From Methanosarcina horonobensis HB-1 = JCM 15518 (lineage in GTDB: Archaea > Halobacteriota > Methanosarcinia > Methanosarcinales > Methanosarcinaceae), in the NCBI RefSeq assembly GCF_000970285.1, contig NZ_CP009516.1:2211036-2275035 (forward strand): a stretch of DNA of 64,000 nt. Reading direction: 5' to 3'. Positions 1-8,549 of the stretch are shown piece by piece. The notes under the pieces were generated by a model that did no database searches, was not told the origin of the DNA, and saw only the letters and a list, made by a program, of their open reading frames with translations. The translations under genes were made by a program, and so were the position numbers. The first letter of the stretch is position 1. Each line of letters opens with the position of its first letter.

Positions 1-420
1 GGAAGATGCGTCCCTGAAAGTAACCTTATCATCGTGAACTGCCACATAAACAGGGTATCTGGAAGCCCCTTTGATAACAATTGTTTCGTATCCCGAATAA
101 CGCATGGACATAGCAAGGTGGCCGCCTGCGTAGGATTCGCCCAATTCTCCGTTAAGAGGAGAACGGAATAATGCAACGGTTTTGGTGCAGGTTGGATATA
201 CACCTGATAGAGGTCCCGTACTGAGAATTATTGGCATTTCAGGATCTAGAGGTCCTGTTCCCTCTTTATATTCTTCAAGCATGAGGTTTGTGGCAACCCC
301 TATACCTCCAAGATACTTTTCATAAAGATCCGGCCTTTCTTCAATATGATAACTCTGGCTGGTCAGGTCAATATAAAGTACATTTGTAAGACCTGGAATA
401 GCATATTGTTCTGTTGTCAT
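1..420 (-). CDS. Aldehyde:ferredoxin oxidoreductase (tungsten AOR family), N-terminal part
   Basis: Reverse-strand reading from ATG at 420 gives 140 residues that run off the window edge. Seen: the N-terminal AOR pattern, with 'KYLGGIGVATNLML' near residue 36, 'ILSTGPLSGVYPT' near 65, 'ESYAGGHLAMSMRYSGYE' near 95 and 'IVIKGASRYPVYVAV' near 115. Known of the family: these cytoplasmic enzymes carry a tungstopterin and a [4Fe-4S] cluster and oxidise aldehydes to acids with ferredoxin as acceptor. The start codon overlaps the stop of the upstream ferredoxin gene (ATGA), so the two are translationally coupled and the ferredoxin is its probable electron carrier. The substrate cannot be inferred because the C-terminal half lies outside. 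Confidence 0.9.
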   Translation of the reverse strand, partial: MTTEQYAIPGLTNVLYIDLTSQSYHIEERPDLYEKYLGGIGVATNLMLEEYKEGTGPLDPEMPIILSTGPLSGVYPTCTKTVALFRSPLNGELGESYAGGHLAMSMRYSGYETIVIKGASRYPVYVAVHDDKVTFRDASS

Positions 421-935
421 TTTTCCTCCCCGGATTCCTTTTCCCCGTAAAGTTCCTTATGGGATGCAGTAGGGCTAACCGGACTTGTATCTTCGACCGG
501 GCCTGTATCGGTTACTATTATTTCTCCGCTATCTTCGACTTCAATCATTTCCAGTACATCATGGGGGCAGAATTTCGGGCAGACTCCGCAGTGTTTGCAA
601 ATAACCGCTTTTTTCTCCGCATCCAGATGGATAGCCCCCATTATGCAGGCTTCCATACAGTTTCCGCAACCATCGCAGATTTCTTTGTTAAGATCGACTC
701 CTCCCCCTTTCCGTTTTGTCAATGCGCCAAGAGGGCAGGCTCTCATGCAAGGAGGGTCTACACACGCATGACAGACAATTTGAACATAAGGAGTTTCGAT
801 TCCGCCCTTTGTCTGGATGTCAATTCGGCTGTTTTTCAGAGATATGGTGTCGTACCACGTCCTTGCGCAGGCCATCATGCAGGAGTAACAGCCTATGCAA
901 CGTGCCGGGTTTGCGACTTTTAACCTTTTTGCCAT
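417..935 (-). CDS. Four-cluster ferredoxin subunit for the AOR-type enzyme
   Basis: 172 residues with four cysteine clusters: CIGCYSCMMAC near 14, CHACVDPPCMRACP near 55, CDGCGNCMEAC near 87 and CKHCGVCPKFCP near 113. This fits four [4Fe-4S] centres, the arrangement of DmsB/HycB-like electron-transfer subunits. The last 40 or so residues are acidic, Ser/Thr/Pro-rich and probably disordered. It lies just upstream of the AOR-type gene and overlaps it by 4 bases, so it probably shuttles electrons from aldehyde oxidation. No signal peptide is seen, so a cytoplasmic role is likely. Confidence 0.9.
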   Translation of the reverse strand: MAKRLKVANPARCIGCYSCMMACARTWYDTISLKNSRIDIQTKGGIETPYVQIVCHACVDPPCMRACPLGALTKRKGGGVDLNKEICDGCGNCMEACIMGAIHLDAEKKAVICKHCGVCPKFCPHDVLEMIEVEDSGEIIVTDTGPVEDTSPVSPTASHKELYGEKESGEEK

Positions 936-1139
936 TGCTTTCCCACTCTGGAGTCCCTTTTATAAAAAATAGTTCCCTCAGTTTATATAATGTGGCATTG
1001 AAATGCCACAGCATTCGAGCACCGAATTTATTAAGATTTTAAAAACGGCAAGGATTTCCTGTGTGTAAAATTTTCTATGTAATATATTAAGGCAGTGTTA
1101 TAAGAAACCATTCCACGAATACAAATAGAAAGGTCTTTA

Positions 1140-1346
1140 TTGTCTGATCACATAAATAGGATAGCGGATTCCGGTTTGTCGAATCGCCGAAAAAATAGTT
1201 ATCGGAGATATTTGGTCTGGAAGATTCGTATGCAGCAAGATGAAATTATACAGCACAATAAAATGATGCAACAAAACAAGGTGATAATTGGCACTTTCGG
1301 CGTATTGTTTATTTTGTTAGCGCTAGTCAGTCTGTACTTGATCTGA
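1140..1346 (+). CDS. Small single-pass membrane protein (copy 1 of a local duplication)
   Basis: 68 residues starting at TTG with AAAGGT a few bases upstream. The N-terminal 45 residues are polar and basic; the last 23 (VIIGTFGVLFILLALVSLYL) form one membrane segment. The part from 'YRRYL' to the C-terminus is repeated in a shorter gene at 2075-2155. A short palindrome AACCC-TTTT-GGGT sits just downstream and may help end transcription. Function unknown. If the TTG start is wrong, an internal ATG at 'MQQNK' gives a 26-residue product that matches copy 2 almost end to end. Confidence 0.55.
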   Translation: MSDHINRIADSGLSNRRKNSYRRYLVWKIRMQQDEIIQHNKMMQQNKVIIGTFGVLFILLALVSLYLI

Positions 1347-2074
1347 CCTCAAAACCCTTTTGGGTAAGGATAGTTCAGATACAAACAAACCGTCGTAAAC
1401 ATGGAACCGGATATTTTCTATATGGTTCCATCAGTTACCTGAAGTTCATCCTGGATCTCAGGAAGTCCAAAGTTCCCTGAACTTTTCCTGACAGGTCTAC
1501 AGGTTGATAATCGTTCCAGTTTGGCCGGCCCGGCAGAGGACGTTGTAGAAAAATGGCCATGGCTTAAAATAGCGGAACATAACTCATCATTCACTTTATT
1601 CCACGCCCTGAAAAGAAGCCCCGAGAAGAAGATGTTGCTGCAAAAAAGGGTTTTAAGAGGCTGGAGGAAGGTGCAAAGACAGGAAGTATGCAGGGAAGTG
1701 TGAACCTGCAAAAGAGTAATCGTGGAGATGCCCTGAGAGACGAGGAGACGAAAAAGGATTTCATTTTTTCCTTGATTTCAGGGTACTATTTTCGAACAGA
1801 ATTTTTCCGAGTCATCGTTTTTAAGAACTGCATGTTTCAGGATCACTTTTCTGGATATAACATTTTCAGATAAAAATAGTTCAGGCTCTAAAAGCTAAAA
1901 AAAAACCGTTTCCTTACTCTTTTAAATTAGTGAACTGTACAAAAAAATTTGCCATTGAGTAAGAATAGAAAGCTTTTTATCCTTATTTTACATAAATAAT
2001 ACTGTAGATTTCGTTTTTTATAATTACAAATTGGTTATCGGAGATATTTGACAAATCTTTACAGGAAGGTTCCC
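1347..2074. other. Intergenic region between two related small membrane protein genes
   Basis: About 730 bases without a convincing gene. A plus-strand open stretch at 1521-1703 has a biased, basic composition, no ribosome binding site and no family I recognise. From about 1900 the DNA is AT-rich and carries promoter-like sequence (TTTTTATCCTTATTTTACATAAATA near 1974) for the gene at 2075. The motif TTATCGGAGATATTTG at 2035-2050 is an exact copy of 1199-1214 inside the first small gene, marking the upstream edge of the duplication. Confidence 0.5.
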
Positions 2075-2155
2075 ATGCAGCAGAATAATGTGATAGTTGG
2101 CACATACGGTGTGTTGTTTACCTTTGTTTTGATTATCGCCCTTTTGTTGTTATAA
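2075..2155 (+). CDS. 26-residue membrane microprotein (copy 2 of the duplication)
   Basis: ATG at 2075 is preceded by a strong AGGAAGGT ribosome site at 2063-2070. The product is one hydrophobic helix with a polar MQQNN head and is clearly related to the C-terminal 26 residues of the protein at 1140 (MQQN-VI-GT-GVLF shared). The frame stays open a short way upstream through 'YRRYL' shared with copy 1, but no ATG, GTG or TTG gives a longer well-placed start. Function unknown; single-helix microproteins often bind and modulate larger membrane complexes, which is inference only here. Confidence 0.5.
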   Translation: MQQNNVIVGTYGVLFTFVLIIALLLL

Positions 2156-2597
2156 CACTAAATCCCGCGGGTGTTTTTGCTACGGTTTTCGGCCTGCCCT
2201 GAAAACCGGCAATAAGAAACGAAATGGTCTGATGTTTTTTGGGCCTGTATATGAATTTATGTTTTAACTTTCCCTGTGGATCGAGTTCTTGAAAAGCTTC
2301 TGCTGAAGAAGTGGTTGAAAAGAAGGAGCTTTTAGAATCGGATCGATTTCTTTTATGAATCGGACATTTCAGAATAGCGTAGTCTATGAAAGTTCCGATC
2401 AAAACACGAAAAGATATTCAAAGTCTCTTTAGTCTGATAAATCAGCAAGTCTCAGAATATTCGTCTCAACATATTCAATTCAATAATTTTCTTCTATGCG
2501 AAATTGTTTTTTCTAGTAAAGTATTCCTTTCCTGGAAATTAATTATCTTGAGGGCTCTTTAAATGTGTGAATCAATCAGCTACATTCATTACCTGGG
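2156..2597. other. Intergenic region, no gene seen
   Basis: About 440 bases between a microprotein gene and a zinc-ribbon gene. An 89-codon reverse open stretch at 2133-2402 has no ribosome site, no recognisable motif and overlaps the end of the microprotein gene; I consider it chance. A GCCGGTTTTCAGGGCAGGCC-like palindromic patch near 2190-2215 is present on the reverse strand. Nothing else is recognised. Confidence 0.4.
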
Positions 2598-2744
2598 GTG
2601 AAACAGATAACCAGATGCGAAAACTGCGGAAAAGATGTTGAAAGCTTTATCACCATCAAAGGACAAAAATTGTGTGTCGAATGTGCCGTTAAGCAGCAGA
2701 AAGACCTTAATCCCAACAACCTGGGTTATACTGCGTATATATGA
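2598..2744 (+). CDS. Zinc-ribbon microprotein, 48 residues
   Basis: GTG start at 2598, ending TGA 2742-2744. Two CxxC pairs, CENC near residue 7 and CVEC near 26, are spaced as in a single zinc ribbon, followed by a polar tail ending NLGYTAYI. No ATG exists in the frame and a stop lies 30 bases upstream, so GTG is the only usual start; the ribosome site is poor. Short zinc-ribbon proteins are frequent in methanosarcinas and function is not assigned. It may be a nucleic-acid or protein-binding module. Confidence 0.55.
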   Translation: MKQITRCENCGKDVESFITIKGQKLCVECAVKQQKDLNPNNLGYTAYI

Positions 2745-2805
2745 CGGTCATTATTTTTGCGATCCAGGCTATAAGGATTAATTTTTAACTATCTTTTTGA
2801 TTTAT

Positions 2806-3510
2806 TCAGGGCATAATTATCTTTTCAAGATTGTCCATTAGCGTGAACATTAATTTTCTGGATTCTATAAAAAAGTCTTTTCTGTCCAGCATTTCTTCTT
2901 CTTTCTGGATATATTTTCCTTCTACAAGTTCATCCCTGCAGTTGCCTATCACATTTCTTATTGTCTGTTCGCTCATTTCCAGGTGAAACTGCAACCCTAT
3001 TACCCTGTTTTTATAAACGAATCCCTGATTTTTGCAGGCTTTGCTTTCAAAGAGTCGACCTGCTCCTGCAGGCAGACTGAAGGTATCTCCGTGCCAGTGA
3101 AATGCAGTAAACTCGCCAGGCATGCCTTCGAGGATAGAGACTTCGGATTCCTCTTCTTTGACCACAGAGACCGGAAACCATCCTATCTCCTTATAATAAT
3201 TCTTAAATACCTCCGCTTTCAGGACATCAGCAAGTAGCTGGGCTCCAAGACAAATTCCGAGGACTGCTTTACCTTTTTCAATGGATTTTTTGAGAAAGGC
3301 TTTTTCTTCTCTCAACCAGGGATATTTTTCATACTCATAAATGTTCATGGGTCCGCCCATAACTATAAGAAGGTCAAAGGCGTCGATTTCCGGAAAACCT
3401 TCGCTGTCGTACAGGTGAGTGGTTGAGAGAGTATGATTTTTCTTTTCTATCCATTTGGTAATGGTTCCGGGGGCTTCAAATTTGACGTGCTGGATGCAGT
3501 GAATTTTCAT
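2806..3510 (-). CDS. Class I glutamine amidotransferase (GATase1) domain protein
   Basis: 234 residues, the length of free-standing GMP-synthase-like GATase proteins. The nucleophile elbow is GICLGAQ with Cys87; the other triad residues are His176 and Glu178 in 'GLQFHLEM'. 'MGGPMNIYE' near 51 is the oxyanion strand. An 'HWHGDTF' motif near 138 is typical of this subfamily. The family releases ammonia from glutamine, or in related members hydrolyses gamma-glutamyl bonds. No synthetase partner is adjacent, so the acceptor is unknown. Monocistronic by its spacing. Confidence 0.88.
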   Translation of the reverse strand: MKIHCIQHVKFEAPGTITKWIEKKNHTLSTTHLYDSEGFPEIDAFDLLIVMGGPMNIYEYEKYPWLREEKAFLKKSIEKGKAVLGICLGAQLLADVLKAEVFKNYYKEIGWFPVSVVKEEESEVSILEGMPGEFTAFHWHGDTFSLPAGAGRLFESKACKNQGFVYKNRVIGLQFHLEMSEQTIRNVIGNCRDELVEGKYIQKEEEMLDRKDFFIESRKLMFTLMDNLEKIIMP

Positions 3511-3595
3511 GTTTAGTTTCCTGTGTTTAGTTTATTTTCTACTTAAAGAAATTATATAATTTTCGAGATTAAAATGATCTGATTAAAGGGATCTT

Positions 3596-4237
3596 TTACT
3601 GATTAAAAAGCTCTGATAAATTCTCTAATATTTTCACACAGGGATATTGTGAAAACTCATTTTCTTTTGTTGTTCCTGTTGTCACTGCCGCAAAATCAAC
3701 ATTTGCAGCTAAAGCCGTTTGAGCGTCTACGAGACTATCTCCGATATACAGTACATCACTCACCTGTGCTTTAAGGCTGTCAATTGCAAGTAACAACCCT
3801 TCAGGAGACGGCTTTGGCATTTTAACATCTTCTCCCCCCACAATAACATCTACTAAGTCTGAAATGCCGTGCGTGTTCAATGTCTCAACTATCCTGTAAT
3901 GATATTTTGTGGTCACGATTCCCGTGTTAATTCCATCACACTTTAACCGCTGCAGTGTACTTACCGTGTCCTCAAAGAGCACGGTGTTCTTTGACATGAC
4001 CTCATTGGCTTTTTCCCTGAATAAGTTTTTAAAACGTTTTATTCTGGCTTCATCTTTATTGCCTGTCAGCTGCATGAATGCTTCGTCCAGAGATAATCCG
4101 ACAGTTCTTTTTATGCTTTCACTGTCATATCCGGGAATTTCCATCCTGCTAAATGCGTGGTTAAAACTTGATACAATACCACAGGTCGAGTCTGCCAGTG
4201 TGTAATCAAAATCAAAAATAATGGTATTGTACTTCAA
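3596..4237 (-). CDS. HAD-family phosphatase (phosphoglycolate-phosphatase-like)
   Basis: 213 residues with the HAD motifs in order: motif I IFDFDYTLADS (Asp9 nucleophile, Asp11 acid/base), a helical cap at about 16-90, motif II 'GIVTTKYH' near 107, Lys in 'MPKPSPEG' near 145 and motif III 'YIGDSLVDAQTA' near 163. Length and cap type match phosphoglycolate phosphatase/PpaX-like enzymes. The substrate is likely a small phosphomonoester but is not determined. It stands alone between a GATase and a TPR gene in the same orientation, with gaps too large for a tight operon. Confidence 0.88.
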   Translation of the reverse strand: MKYNTIIFDFDYTLADSTCGIVSSFNHAFSRMEIPGYDSESIKRTVGLSLDEAFMQLTGNKDEARIKRFKNLFREKANEVMSKNTVLFEDTVSTLQRLKCDGINTGIVTTKYHYRIVETLNTHGISDLVDVIVGGEDVKMPKPSPEGLLLAIDSLKAQVSDVLYIGDSLVDAQTALAANVDFAAVTTGTTKENEFSQYPCVKILENLSELFNQ

Positions 4238-4493
4238 CTTCTCACCTCTGTTACTTCAACGGTTCTTAGAAGAGTCCTCGTATATTTTATATTATTCTAT
4301 ATGTTTAATCAAAGGAATTTAATGATTTTTTGCGCATATATTAAGCTTATAAAAAAAGATCCCAATTGTCCATGCTTTAACTGAGATGTAGTTTAGTTTT
4401 GCTATTTCGTCAAATTAGTGTACAATAACTGTAACAACCTCTGATTTCATATTTTTAGAGACATGACCTTAAAGATTCAGAATTTAATTATCT

Positions 4494-4521
4494 TTATAGT
4501 CCAGTTCTTATAGTCCAGTTC
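4494..4521. repeat. Two tandem 14-bp repeats (TTATAGTCCAGTTC)
   Basis: TTATAGTCCAGTTC occurs twice without a gap and a third TTATA follows, in the AT-rich stretch downstream of the TPR gene. The rest of 4238-4563 holds only promoter-like AT-rich sequence for the HAD gene and a GTTATGTTTAAT element at 4546-4557. Confidence 0.8.
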
Positions 4522-4563
4522 TTATATATCTCGGATATTAAGTAAGTTATGTTTAATGTTTAT

Positions 4564-5613
4564 TTATTCTTCATCCAGTTTGAGTTTATACAGGATAGTG
4601 TTTTTGAGATTTAAGGCATTTACATCCTTATCGTTAATTCTTAAAGCATTCTCTACCGCTAATAGTGCCTGCTTATATCTTTCGAGTTCAAAGAGAATAG
4701 ATCCTCTATTGAACCAGGCTTCAAATATGTTTGGATTTTTTTGCAGTGCTTTATCCAGCGATTTCAGGGCTTCTTCTGGTCTGCCAAGCATATAAAGAGT
4801 AGAACCTTTGAAACCCCAGGCATATGCATTCTTTGGATCAATCTCCAGGGAGTTATTAAATGCTTCCAGCGCTTCCTCATATCTGCCAAGCACATAAAGG
4901 ACAAAACCTTTATTTCTCCAGATCTCTGCGTCTTTCGGATTACTCTCAAGATCCTTGTCGAATTCCTTTAATGCTTCCTCGTACTTCTCCAGCTCGGAAG
5001 AAGATATCCCTCTACTCTCCTGTGTACTAGAATTTTTCGGGTAGTAATCAGGAGTATTACTCTTTCCTCTGGTCAGCCTCTGTTTTTCAAGAGTATGAAG
5101 CATAGTCTTATGTGACTCTATTTCAGGATCTATTGGATAGATGGCTGAGATCTCATCAAGTGCATTCAGTGCCTCCCTGTATCTTCCAAGTTTACAAAGA
5201 GCAAATGCCTTGAATTTCAAAGCATATCTATAGTTAATACCATTGATTTTTTTCCATATATCCATTTTTTCTTCAGAGATTTCTTTTGGCATAGTTTCCA
5301 GAGCGCCATCAAAGGCATCTATTGCACCATTATATTTACCGGTTTTGTAGAGAACTGTACCTTTAATCAACCACGCTTCAGTAAAATTTCTATCATCATG
5401 TATCTCTTTATTAAGGAAAGATAATATTTTTTTGATGGTTAGAGTGCTCTCGTTTTTTAATGGAAAGTGCTCATCATGCATTAAAGACTCAATAATATTA
5501 ATTATATCCAGGTAGTCTTCCCTTTGTTTATTTATTCCTGAGCCAGTAGATTCTTCTTTATATGAGCTTTTTTTTACTTGTTCAAGCTCGTATTCTTCTT
5601 CTTTCTCAGTCAT
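4564..5613 (-). CDS. Tetratricopeptide (TPR) repeat protein
   Basis: 349 residues. A charged N-terminal 55 residues is followed by two TPR-like units (about 75-110 and 130-165), a Ser-rich linker (about 185-205), and three regular tandem TPRs at about 220-330 with the W/G/Y/A pattern, for example 'IWRNKGFVLYVLGRYEEAL'. No signal peptide or membrane segment is present, so it is probably a cytoplasmic protein-interaction scaffold. TPR proteins of this kind are abundant in Methanosarcina and partners are unknown. Monocistronic, divergent from the oxidoreductase at 6100. Confidence 0.88.
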   Translation of the reverse strand: MTEKEEEYELEQVKKSSYKEESTGSGINKQREDYLDIINIIESLMHDEHFPLKNESTLTIKKILSFLNKEIHDDRNFTEAWLIKGTVLYKTGKYNGAIDAFDGALETMPKEISEEKMDIWKKINGINYRYALKFKAFALCKLGRYREALNALDEISAIYPIDPEIESHKTMLHTLEKQRLTRGKSNTPDYYPKNSSTQESRGISSSELEKYEEALKEFDKDLESNPKDAEIWRNKGFVLYVLGRYEEALEAFNNSLEIDPKNAYAWGFKGSTLYMLGRPEEALKSLDKALQKNPNIFEAWFNRGSILFELERYKQALLAVENALRINDKDVNALNLKNTILYKLKLDEE

Positions 5614-6099
5614 AATACCAGAACCTCACTAAAACACGTATCAGAAACCAATTTTCTATTTAGGAGATTTTATAAAACCCTGAGTCATTGATTTAAATCC
5701 AGATAGTTTCCTTTTAACCAGTACTCGCCCAAAACAATATATTTACAACAAAATACTAAAATATACTTTTTAAAAGCAGATCCTGGAAGAAGTGTGTATT
5801 CTTGAAATAAAAGGAAATTTTCAGTATTCAGGCTATTAATTATAAATACTATTTTTTTCTCTATACTACTCTACAAATAGAAAGGAGAAATTAAGTTAAC
5901 TTCTTTAGATCATAAATTACATATAAAATAATTCCAAACATATCCCGTGTTTAAAATACTTCATTAAGATTTCGAACATAATTTTTGTTAAAACATGTTC
6001 GGTGTATATGAAACTCTGTTGTGAGTTAAGATAATATGGTGCATTAAATGCATTAACCGAGAACTTGATTCACTGGAAAAAATAGAGGTAGTTTAGGGA
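5614..6099. promoter_or_regulatory. Divergent promoter region with an inverted repeat (CGAACAT...ATGTTCG)
   Basis: AT-rich spacer between the divergent TPR and oxidoreductase genes. An inverted repeat has arms CGAACAT at 5973-5979 and ATGTTCG at 5995-6001, placed about 100 bases before the oxidoreductase ATG and just ahead of a GTATATG element. The half-site GAACATAA also occurs upstream of genes at 34000 and 35256. The rest of the spacer shows nothing beyond TATA-like AT runs. Confidence 0.4.
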
Positions 6100-7554
6100 A
6101 TGAAGAAATATGATGTAATTGTTGTCGGGGCTGGCGTAAGCGGGCTTCTGGCTGCGCTGACGCTTTCCAAACATGGAAAGCATGTCCTTGTTCTTGAAAA
6201 GGGACGGTATCTTGGGGGAAACTGCAACAGCTACATGGTAGACGGGTATCAGGTGGACACAGGAGCACATGCGATAACCCATCTTATCGAGGGGCCTCTC
6301 CCGAGGTTGATGGATAATTACTTTGATTTTTTGCCTGTGTTTGAGGACTACGGGCACTACTATGTAAGAACTGAAAATGCTTTAATCAAGGTTCCTTCGA
6401 ACCTGAAGGACTTTGTGACTTTTGATGTGCTCCCGAGGAAGGACAGGCTTATCCTTTCACAGACCCTGACGAAAGCACTTACTCTTTCATCTTTCGGAAT
6501 AGATCTCTCGGACCAGTCGGTTTATGATTTCCTTCCTAAGAACCTTTGCAAAGATACCTATGACTTTGTGGACACTATCTCGGGTTTTCTTTCGGGAAAG
6601 TCAATGAAAGAAACCTCTGCTCAACGTATTCTCTCTGGAAGCAGTTTTGTCAGGGACAGTATTACGCAGGAGCAGTTTGACGCCATGATTGGAAAGTTCG
6701 AGCCTAAAAAACGCCAGTCCACTGAGTCTATCCTCTCGTCGATACTTCCTTACCATCTTCATGCTTCCCTTCAGGCCCGTATGGATAAAGTAGCCCAGCC
6801 ATTCACATCTCTTGAGAGGCTTGCTACAAACAAGGTAAACTATTCTCAGGGATACCCGAGAAAAGGGTTAAAAGCCCTGCTGAATGCGATCATTTATTCC
6901 TTCCCTGACACGGTGGAAATTAAAACAGAGTGTGAGGTAAAAAGCATCCTGGTGCAGGATGAGAAGGTTTCTGGTGTGGAAGCAGACGAGATCTATCTGG
7001 CTGAACTTGTTATCTATACAGGCTTTGCAACCGAGCTTCCGAAGCTCATTAAAGACCTGCCGCAGGCTTACAAAGAAGAACTCAAAGGGATTGTGCACAG
7101 TAAAAGCCTGACAATCTGGCTCGGGCTGAAAGAAGAGCTTCCCGAGTTCAACTACACAGGCTCTGAGATATGGTTTAAAGACTTTGCCTACTGGGCAATG
7201 CCAATAAGTAATTATGATCCTTCTCTTGCTCCAAAGGACAGGCAGCTTGTTGGCTTTTCCTTCGTGATAGACTCGGACCAGACCGAAGAGCATGAGCTTA
7301 AAAAAGCCTATAACACCATTTTCCGTGCCCTTCCGAATATAGAAAAATACATCGATGTGCAGCACGAGCAGATCATGATACCTGAAAAAGCCGCAGTCAC
7401 AATTAACGGAAAATTTGCGGATATCCGGACTCCGGTCAAAAACCTCTACATTGCAGGCACGGATACTGATAAACGCAGCATGGGAATTACCAGGGCATCA
7501 TACTCGATAATCGAGCTTTTAAAAATCCTTAACGAGGATGGAAACCTCCATTAA
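6100..7554 (+). CDS. FAD-dependent oxidoreductase, phytoene desaturase/CrtI-like
   Basis: 484 residues. The N-terminal dinucleotide fold is complete: VVGAGVSGLLAAL at about 8-20, ending in the ELEK-like 'VLVLEKG', followed by 'YLGGNCNSY' and a 'DTGAHAI' motif typical of the CrtI/protoporphyrinogen-oxidase/carotenoid-isomerase group. The C-terminal FAD motif is 'NLYIAGTDTDKRSMGITRA' near 450. Substrate unknown; this family in methanogens could act on isoprenoid or polyprenyl chains, but I see no isoprenoid gene beside it. The ATG is 5-6 bases after AGGTAG-like sequence. A Rieske-like remnant follows 150 bases downstream. Confidence 0.85.
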   Translation: MKKYDVIVVGAGVSGLLAALTLSKHGKHVLVLEKGRYLGGNCNSYMVDGYQVDTGAHAITHLIEGPLPRLMDNYFDFLPVFEDYGHYYVRTENALIKVPSNLKDFVTFDVLPRKDRLILSQTLTKALTLSSFGIDLSDQSVYDFLPKNLCKDTYDFVDTISGFLSGKSMKETSAQRILSGSSFVRDSITQEQFDAMIGKFEPKKRQSTESILSSILPYHLHASLQARMDKVAQPFTSLERLATNKVNYSQGYPRKGLKALLNAIIYSFPDTVEIKTECEVKSILVQDEKVSGVEADEIYLAELVIYTGFATELPKLIKDLPQAYKEELKGIVHSKSLTIWLGLKEELPEFNYTGSEIWFKDFAYWAMPISNYDPSLAPKDRQLVGFSFVIDSDQTEEHELKKAYNTIFRALPNIEKYIDVQHEQIMIPEKAAVTINGKFADIRTPVKNLYIAGTDTDKRSMGITRASYSIIELLKILNEDGNLH

Positions 7555-7705
7555 ATTGTATATTCCAGAAAAAAATCGAACTTCCTTTCTATTTCCTTTT
7601 TTATTTTTTTATTCTCCTTTTACTTTCCTTTTTTATTTTCCTTTTGAAAAGAACTTCCAAATCAAGAATGAACCCTGAATAGACATAATCTTATACTTTG
7701 GGTCT

Positions 7706-7849
7706 TTGATTACGGTGGAATGCCCTCTGGATAAGGGCAGGCTTGAAGAATTTATGCTAATATGCCCGTGTCATGGCAGAAGATTCGATATCAGGACAGG
7801 AGAGTGCCTGAATGATTCCCTTAAATTGAGGAGGTATATCGAAATCTGA
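7706..7849 (+). pseudogene. Rieske-type [2Fe-2S] ferredoxin remnant
   Basis: The frame from TTG at 7706 (stop upstream at 7676) to TGA at 7847 reads 47 residues ending 'CPCHGRRFDIRTGECL' and 'LRRYIEI', the second half of a Rieske centre (C-x-x-H then FD...TG). The first ligand pair, normally C-x-H, reads CPL, so the His ligand is missing, and the roughly 40 residues normally found before it are absent. I read this as a decayed gene. Its position behind an FAD oxidoreductase suggests a former electron-transfer partner, which is inference. Confidence 0.6.
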
Positions 7850-7931
7850 GGGTGGAAGAATAATTGAAAGTTGTCCTGAGTATAGATATCTGCCTCAAAA
7901 TATAAATTGAAGGTCTGTTGATTAGAATATT

Positions 7932-8222
7932 ATGGTTTCACAGGAGGAGACAAAAATTAACGGAAATTCTGAATTTAAGGGAATCTTAAGCCTCATTTTC
8001 GGGCTAATCAGTATATTCCTTTCTCTTTCTTTCTGGTTTGGAATAGGTAGCCTGTTTTTTACATCTTTTGCAATACCCTTTGCTTTTGCAGGTATTGTCC
8101 TTGCCAGATCCCGTCTCAAAAAGAGCCCGGATGCAACTGCAAAAGTAGGGCTTACGGCAAGCGTATTTGGCTTTCTGCTGAATATTGCATCTTTTGTCAT
8201 GTTTCTTGTCTATTTCAGATAA
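7932..8222 (+). CDS. DUF4190-like small membrane protein
   Basis: 96 residues with two or three hydrophobic segments (about 17-35, 38-57 and 75-95) separated by the positively charged 'LARSRLKKSP'. The pattern 'GILSLIFGLISI... FAGIVLARSRLKKSPDATAKVGLTASVFGFLLNI' is typical of DUF4190 domain proteins, which have no agreed function. GGAGG-like purines precede the ATG closely. It is monocistronic, ahead of the methylamine operon. Confidence 0.75.
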   Translation: MVSQEETKINGNSEFKGILSLIFGLISIFLSLSFWFGIGSLFFTSFAIPFAFAGIVLARSRLKKSPDATAKVGLTASVFGFLLNIASFVMFLVYFR

Positions 8223-8264
8223 GCCCATCTATCGTAAAGCCTGGTTACCACATTTTGCGCTGCC

Positions 8265-8309
8265 TACTGACAGCTTTTCTACTGACAGCTTTTCTACTGA
8301 CAGCTTTTC
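8265..8309. repeat. Three perfect 15-bp tandem repeats (TACTGACAGCTTTTC)
   Basis: TACTGACAGCTTTTC occurs three times head to tail between the end of the small membrane protein gene and the mtmC promoter, about 110 bases upstream of the TATA box. Identical copies imply recent slippage. The position allows an activator or terminator role, but nothing shows one. Confidence 0.9.
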
Positions 8310-8409
8310 AGTTTTTTATAAATATTATTTTTTTACATGATTTATTCTGTCTTTATTTTATATTTCTACCAAATATTATTTATAATTAGATCCTTTTTTT
8401 GCCTTTTTC

Positions 8410-8549
8410 CAGGATAAAGTATATATACTAATCAAATCCGATGGAAATCTATATATAGATTTAATAGGTAAGGAGATTCCGTTGTCCGGCAAATAGAGTT
8501 GATCCTCTGTACGGGCAAGAACTATAAAACAGAAAGAAGTGATGATGGG
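8410..8549 (+). promoter_or_regulatory. mtmC promoter and leader
   Basis: An archaeal TATA box, AGTATATATACT, lies at about 8418-8430 and a second TATATATAG at about 8451. Either leaves a leader of about 75-105 bases before the mtmC ATG. In the leader, GGAG at 8472-8475 precedes a TTG at 8482 that would read only Met-Ser-Gly-Lys before an amber codon and then TGA at 8500. Long leaders before methylamine methyltransferase genes are known; a role for this mini-frame is speculative. Confidence 0.55.

Noticed and set aside
414-923. 169-codon open frame on the plus strand
   Set aside because: It lies wholly opposite the four-cluster ferredoxin gene, whose Cys motifs are unmistakable; no ribosome site or family match.
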